Shown here in pieces: positions 6,202 to 7,792 of a stretch of DNA of 7,792 nucleotides; within the stretch, counting starts at the first letter, position 1; every line of letters starts with the position of its first letter. Position numbers and translations under genes: made by a program. Location of the stretch: contig USAX01000088.1 of the NCBI GenBank assembly GCA_900552705.1, positions 1 through 7,792 of the forward strand. Reading direction: 5' to 3'. Origin of the DNA: an uncultured Collinsella sp. Lineage in GTDB: Bacteria; Actinomycetota; Coriobacteriia; Coriobacteriales; Coriobacteriaceae. The notes under the pieces were generated by a model, which was not told the origin of the DNA, did not search any database, and worked only from the letters and a program-made list of their open reading frames with translations.

Positions 6202-6331
6202 GGACCTGGCCGGGCGGCGCGGATTAGTTTTTCGTAGATTCCGCACGAGCCGGAAAGCACTTAATGTGCTTTCCGAGCGAGCCCAGGACCTGACCGAACG
6301 AAAAACTAATCCGCGCCGCCCGGCCAGGTCC
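6202..6331. repeat. Nested palindrome with perfect 33-bp inverted arms
   Basis: The left arm 6202-6234 (starting GGACCTGGCCGGGCGG, ending AGTTTTTCG) is the exact reverse complement of 6299-6331, 33 of 33 bases. The 64-base centre holds a second hairpin at 6251-6275 and a direct repeat of AGGACCTG (6285-6292, also at 6201-6208). The right arm ends 11 bases after the HAD stop codon. No target-site duplication and no ORF are seen. It could form a cruciform in DNA or a very stable stem in RNA of either strand. Candidates are a MITE-like or REP-like intergenic element, or a quasi-palindrome made by template switching. Confidence 0.85.
6251..6275. repeat. Inner 10-bp hairpin in the centre of the nested palindrome
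   Basis: CGGAAAGCAC (6251-6260) pairs perfectly with GTGCTTTCCG (6266-6275) around the loop TTAAT. It is near the middle of the larger inverted repeat. No U-tract follows on either strand, so it is not an intrinsic terminator by itself. Confidence 0.8.
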
Positions 6332-6342
6332 GACGAGCCACG

Positions 6343-7170
6343 TTACCGAGCCGCCAGGATGGCGTCGATGAGCGTCAGTACGCCCCCGTCGTTGTTGCTC
6401 GGAATGCGCCATTTGGCATGCGCGTTCATGTGCTCCTCGGCATTGTCCACGATAAAGCTATGCCCGACGCGCTCCAGCATGGGGATGTCGTTGTACGTAT
6501 CGCCCACGGCAGCGGCGTCGGCGATATCGATGCCCAGGCGCTCGCAGAGATGTGCTACGCCCGACCCCTTGTCGACACCCAGGTTCATAAAGTCGATCCA
6601 CTCGCGGCCGGCATTGGTGACATAGAGCTGATCCGAGAACGCGGGGTTATAGGTCTCGCGGAACGCGGGCTCGGCATCGTAGGCGGGGAAAAAGATCGAG
6701 ATCTTATTGGACTCGATATCAAGGCCCTCAAAGGTGTCGACATAGTTGATCGTGTTGTAGTAGACGCTGATCTCGTCGTGGTATTGATGGTCGCGGGCGA
6801 GCACATAGAACTCGTCGTAGCAGCACAGGACGGGAACGGCGCGCGGGTCCTCCGAGGCACGAGCAAGCACCTGCTGATACAGCGCCACATCGATGTTGCT
6901 CTTATAGATATAGCTGCCGCGATAGATGACGCAGGCTCCGTTGTCGGGACAAAAAGCAAGGCGGTTCTTAATGCTCTCGAACATTTCCTCGAGTTTGGGG
7001 GCGGGGCGTCCGCTGGCGGGGCAGAATACAATGCCTGCGTCGGCGAGCTTGTCCAGGCGCTCATCAAGACCCTGCGGCAACACGCGCTTGTCGGTGAGCA
7101 GCGTCTTGTCCATGTCGACGGCGAGAATCTTAATGCTTCCGATATTGGTGTCCGATTCGTAAGTTTGCAT
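6343..7170 (-). CDS. Cof-type HAD-superfamily hydrolase (subclass IIB)
   Basis: A 275-residue cytosolic phosphatase-like protein of the Cof/YbiV type, which typically acts on sugar phosphates or similar small phosphorylated metabolites; the substrate cannot be told from sequence. All four HAD motifs are present: motif I DMDKTLL (Asp19 nucleophile, Asp21 acid/base), motif II CPASGRP (Ser53), motif III Lys201 in DKGSG, and motif IV GDTYND (Asp224, Asp228). DNGACVIY near 76 is the usual Cof-family signature, and the C2-type cap lies at about 80-190. ATG 7170 is preceded by GAAAGG (7185-7180) nine bases upstream. It has 10-15 residues more than usual before motif I. It converges on polA and appears to have its own promoter. 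Its start overlaps the end of the doubtful ORF upstream by 41 bases. Confidence 0.93.
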   Translation of the reverse strand: MQTYESDTNIGSIKILAVDMDKTLLTDKRVLPQGLDERLDKLADAGIVFCPASGRPAPKLEEMFESIKNRLAFCPDNGACVIYRGSYIYKSNIDVALYQQVLARASEDPRAVPVLCCYDEFYVLARDHQYHDEISVYYNTINYVDTFEGLDIESNKISIFFPAYDAEPAFRETYNPAFSDQLYVTNAGREWIDFMNLGVDKGSGVAHLCERLGIDIADAAAVGDTYNDIPMLERVGHSFIVDNAEEHMNAHAKWRIPSNNDGGVLTLIDAILAAR

Positions 7171-7588
7171 AAAAGCGCGCCTTTCGTTTCGAAATTGTTT
7201 CAGACGTTATAACCATCAACCAGTAATTGAGCGTATTGTCGCAGGAACGGAGCGTATTTGCACCACGCTTCACAAAGTAATGAAAAAACTTTTCAGAAAT
7301 TTGAATTTGTCGCTTGTGCTGCGGGCACTTTAGCGTAATATAGCGACCATCGAAAACGGAGACGGAAATACAACCGCTTACCGAAGAAAAGGTACCGTTT
7401 ACGATATTAGAATTGCGCCCGGCGATAGGTGAAAGGAGAGGCAGATGCAGTTCGTAAAGATCATCACCACTGCAGATAATGCCATCCGACGCCAGCGCGC
7501 AATTTCCCGACGACGATAACAATCGTCTCTGTTCGTATGGGGTGAAATGCCCCAACAGAGTCATTTTGAGGTCGTTGGGTTTTAGCAC
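7130..7588 (-). CDS. Doubtful AT-rich ORF, hypothetical protein
   Basis: This is an open frame of 152 codons from GTG 7588; ATG 7564 would give 144 codons. I do not recognise the product. It is polar, with no obvious signal peptide or membrane segment and several scattered cysteines, and contains stretches such as LLGHFTPYEQRRLL and ISEKFFHYFVKRGANTL. In its favour, a stop-free run this long is unexpected in AT-leaning DNA, and the codons look usable. Against it, neither start has a clear ribosome binding site, its base composition differs sharply from its neighbours, it overlaps the HAD start by 41 bases, and a HAD -10 box and two palindromes lie inside it. It may be a horizontally acquired or decaying gene, or only the long 5' region of the HAD gene. 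Confidence 0.35.
   Translation of the reverse strand: MLKPNDLKMTLLGHFTPYEQRRLLSSSGNCALASDGIICSGDDLYELHLPLLSPIAGRNSNIVNGTFSSVSGCISVSVFDGRYITLKCPQHKRQIQISEKFFHYFVKRGANTLRSCDNTLNYWLMVITSETISKRKARFYANLRIGHQYRKH
7206..7211 (-). promoter_or_regulatory. -10 box for the HAD hydrolase gene
   Basis: The minus strand reads TATAAC, 5 of 6 matches to TATAAT, in an AT-rich stretch. Transcription would start near 7199, giving a leader of about 29 bases that contains the GAAAGG ribosome binding site. No clear -35 is found 16-18 bases upstream. If used, this promoter makes the HAD gene independent of the upstream ORF. Confidence 0.45.
7281..7308. repeat. Two adjacent small AT-rich palindromes
   Basis: TGAAAA-AAC-TTTTCA (7281-7295) has perfect 6-bp arms, and AAATT-TG-AATTT (7297-7308) has perfect 5-bp arms; they are one base apart. 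They lie 70-100 bases upstream of the candidate HAD -10 box, a plausible place for a regulator. AT-rich DNA makes such dyads more likely by chance, and the doubtful ORF covers them. Confidence 0.4.
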
Positions 7589-7687
7589 GATATTGCTGCA
7601 TGTTTCTAGGGCATGCTGTGCTGCTTTTTGCTATTTAACCTGATATTGCACGGTTTTTTGACCTCGAAATGACTTGCAACTGACCGA

Positions 7688-7696
7688 TGTTCTAAC
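7688..7696 (+). promoter_or_regulatory. Candidate extended -10 promoter of argG
   Basis: TG-T-TCTAAC is an extended -10 (TCTAAC, 4 of 6). It would start transcription near 7703, giving a leader of about 22 bases with the argG ribosome binding site in it. TTGACC at 7658-7663 is a good -35 hexamer, but its spacing to this box is too long and no -10 lies at its proper distance, so the promoter assignment is weak. No convincing arginine operator was found. Confidence 0.35.
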
Positions 7697-7724
7697 TAGC
7701 TACCAAGGGCGAAAGGAAACAGCC

Positions 7725-7792
7725 ATGAGCAAGGAAAAAGTCGTTCTCGCATATTCCGGTGGTCTTGATACATCCGTATGTGTCAAGTGGCT
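7725..7792 (+). CDS. argG: Argininosuccinate synthase, N-terminal fragment
   Basis: The first 22 codons are present and the gene runs off the right edge. The protein begins MSKEKVVLAYSGGLDTSVCV. SGGLDTS is the ATP-binding P-loop of the N-type ATP pyrophosphatase family, and AYSGGLDTS near residues 9-17 is characteristic of ArgG. The enzyme joins citrulline and aspartate using ATP in the last-but-one step of arginine synthesis, in the cytosol. GAAAGGA at 7711-7717 lies seven bases before the ATG. It is divergent from the HAD gene, with 554 bases between their starts. Nothing odd is seen in the part that is visible. Confidence 0.95.
   Translation, partial: MSKEKVVLAYSGGLDTSVCVKW

Noticed and set aside
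6202..6331. Insertion sequence or complete MITE
   Set aside because: No transposase and no target-site duplication are visible at the arm ends, so the element is listed only as a nested inverted repeat.
6418..7212. A 264-codon open frame antisense to the HAD gene
   Set aside because: It is the mirror of a gene with all four HAD motifs; the antisense product has no family features.
7314..7341. Plus-strand promoter TTGTGC, 16 bases, TAATAT
   Set aside because: Both boxes match consensus poorly and there is no gene in a sensible position for it; it is almost 400 bases from argG.
7458..7601. Short minus-strand frame of about 45 codons starting MQQYRAKTQRPQ
   Set aside because: It has no ribosome binding site, no recognisable product, and a length expected by chance.

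Overview
The window looks like a piece of a GC-rich chromosome from the Coriobacteriia, most probably Collinsella or a close relative. This is inferred from overall composition, codon use and gene styles, not from a search. The gene content is mostly housekeeping. I see no CRISPR array, transposase, tRNA or rRNA.

Layout. (1) 1-220: the minus strand carries the first 16 codons of a thiamin-synthesis gene, probably thiC, preceded by a clear TPP riboswitch. A plus-strand promoter lies over the same DNA and drives the next gene. (2) 220-735 (+): a small, unrecognised protein with one membrane anchor. (3) 776-1585 (-) yaaA and 1689-3086 (-) an M18 zinc aminopeptidase. They lie in the same direction, with the peptidase upstream, and are separated by a long terminator-like hairpin. 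(4) 3087-3252: an intergenic region with divergent promoters. (5) 3253-5997 (+): polA, complete, with a degenerate proofreading domain. (6) 5998-6342: 345 bases without a gene between the convergent polA and HAD genes. This stretch is full of inverted repeats: a 9-bp pair, a perfect 16-bp terminator hairpin, and a nested palindrome with perfect 33-bp arms. Outside the 33-bp arms lies what appears to be an inverted, decayed copy of the 3' end of the HAD gene. (7) 6343-7170 (-): a Cof-type HAD hydrolase. (8) 7171-7724: an AT-richer stretch of 554 bases. It holds one doubtful minus-strand ORF (7130-7588), two small palindromes, a good -10 box for the HAD gene and the argG leader. (9) 7725-7792 (+): the first 22 codons of argG.

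How the genes relate. Only yaaA and the aminopeptidase might share a transcript. thiC is controlled by thiamin pyrophosphate through its riboswitch. polA, the HAD gene and argG appear to be separate transcription units. The least ordinary parts are the nested inverted repeat at 6170-6366 and the AT-rich ORF at 7130-7588. No convincing new multi-gene system is visible.
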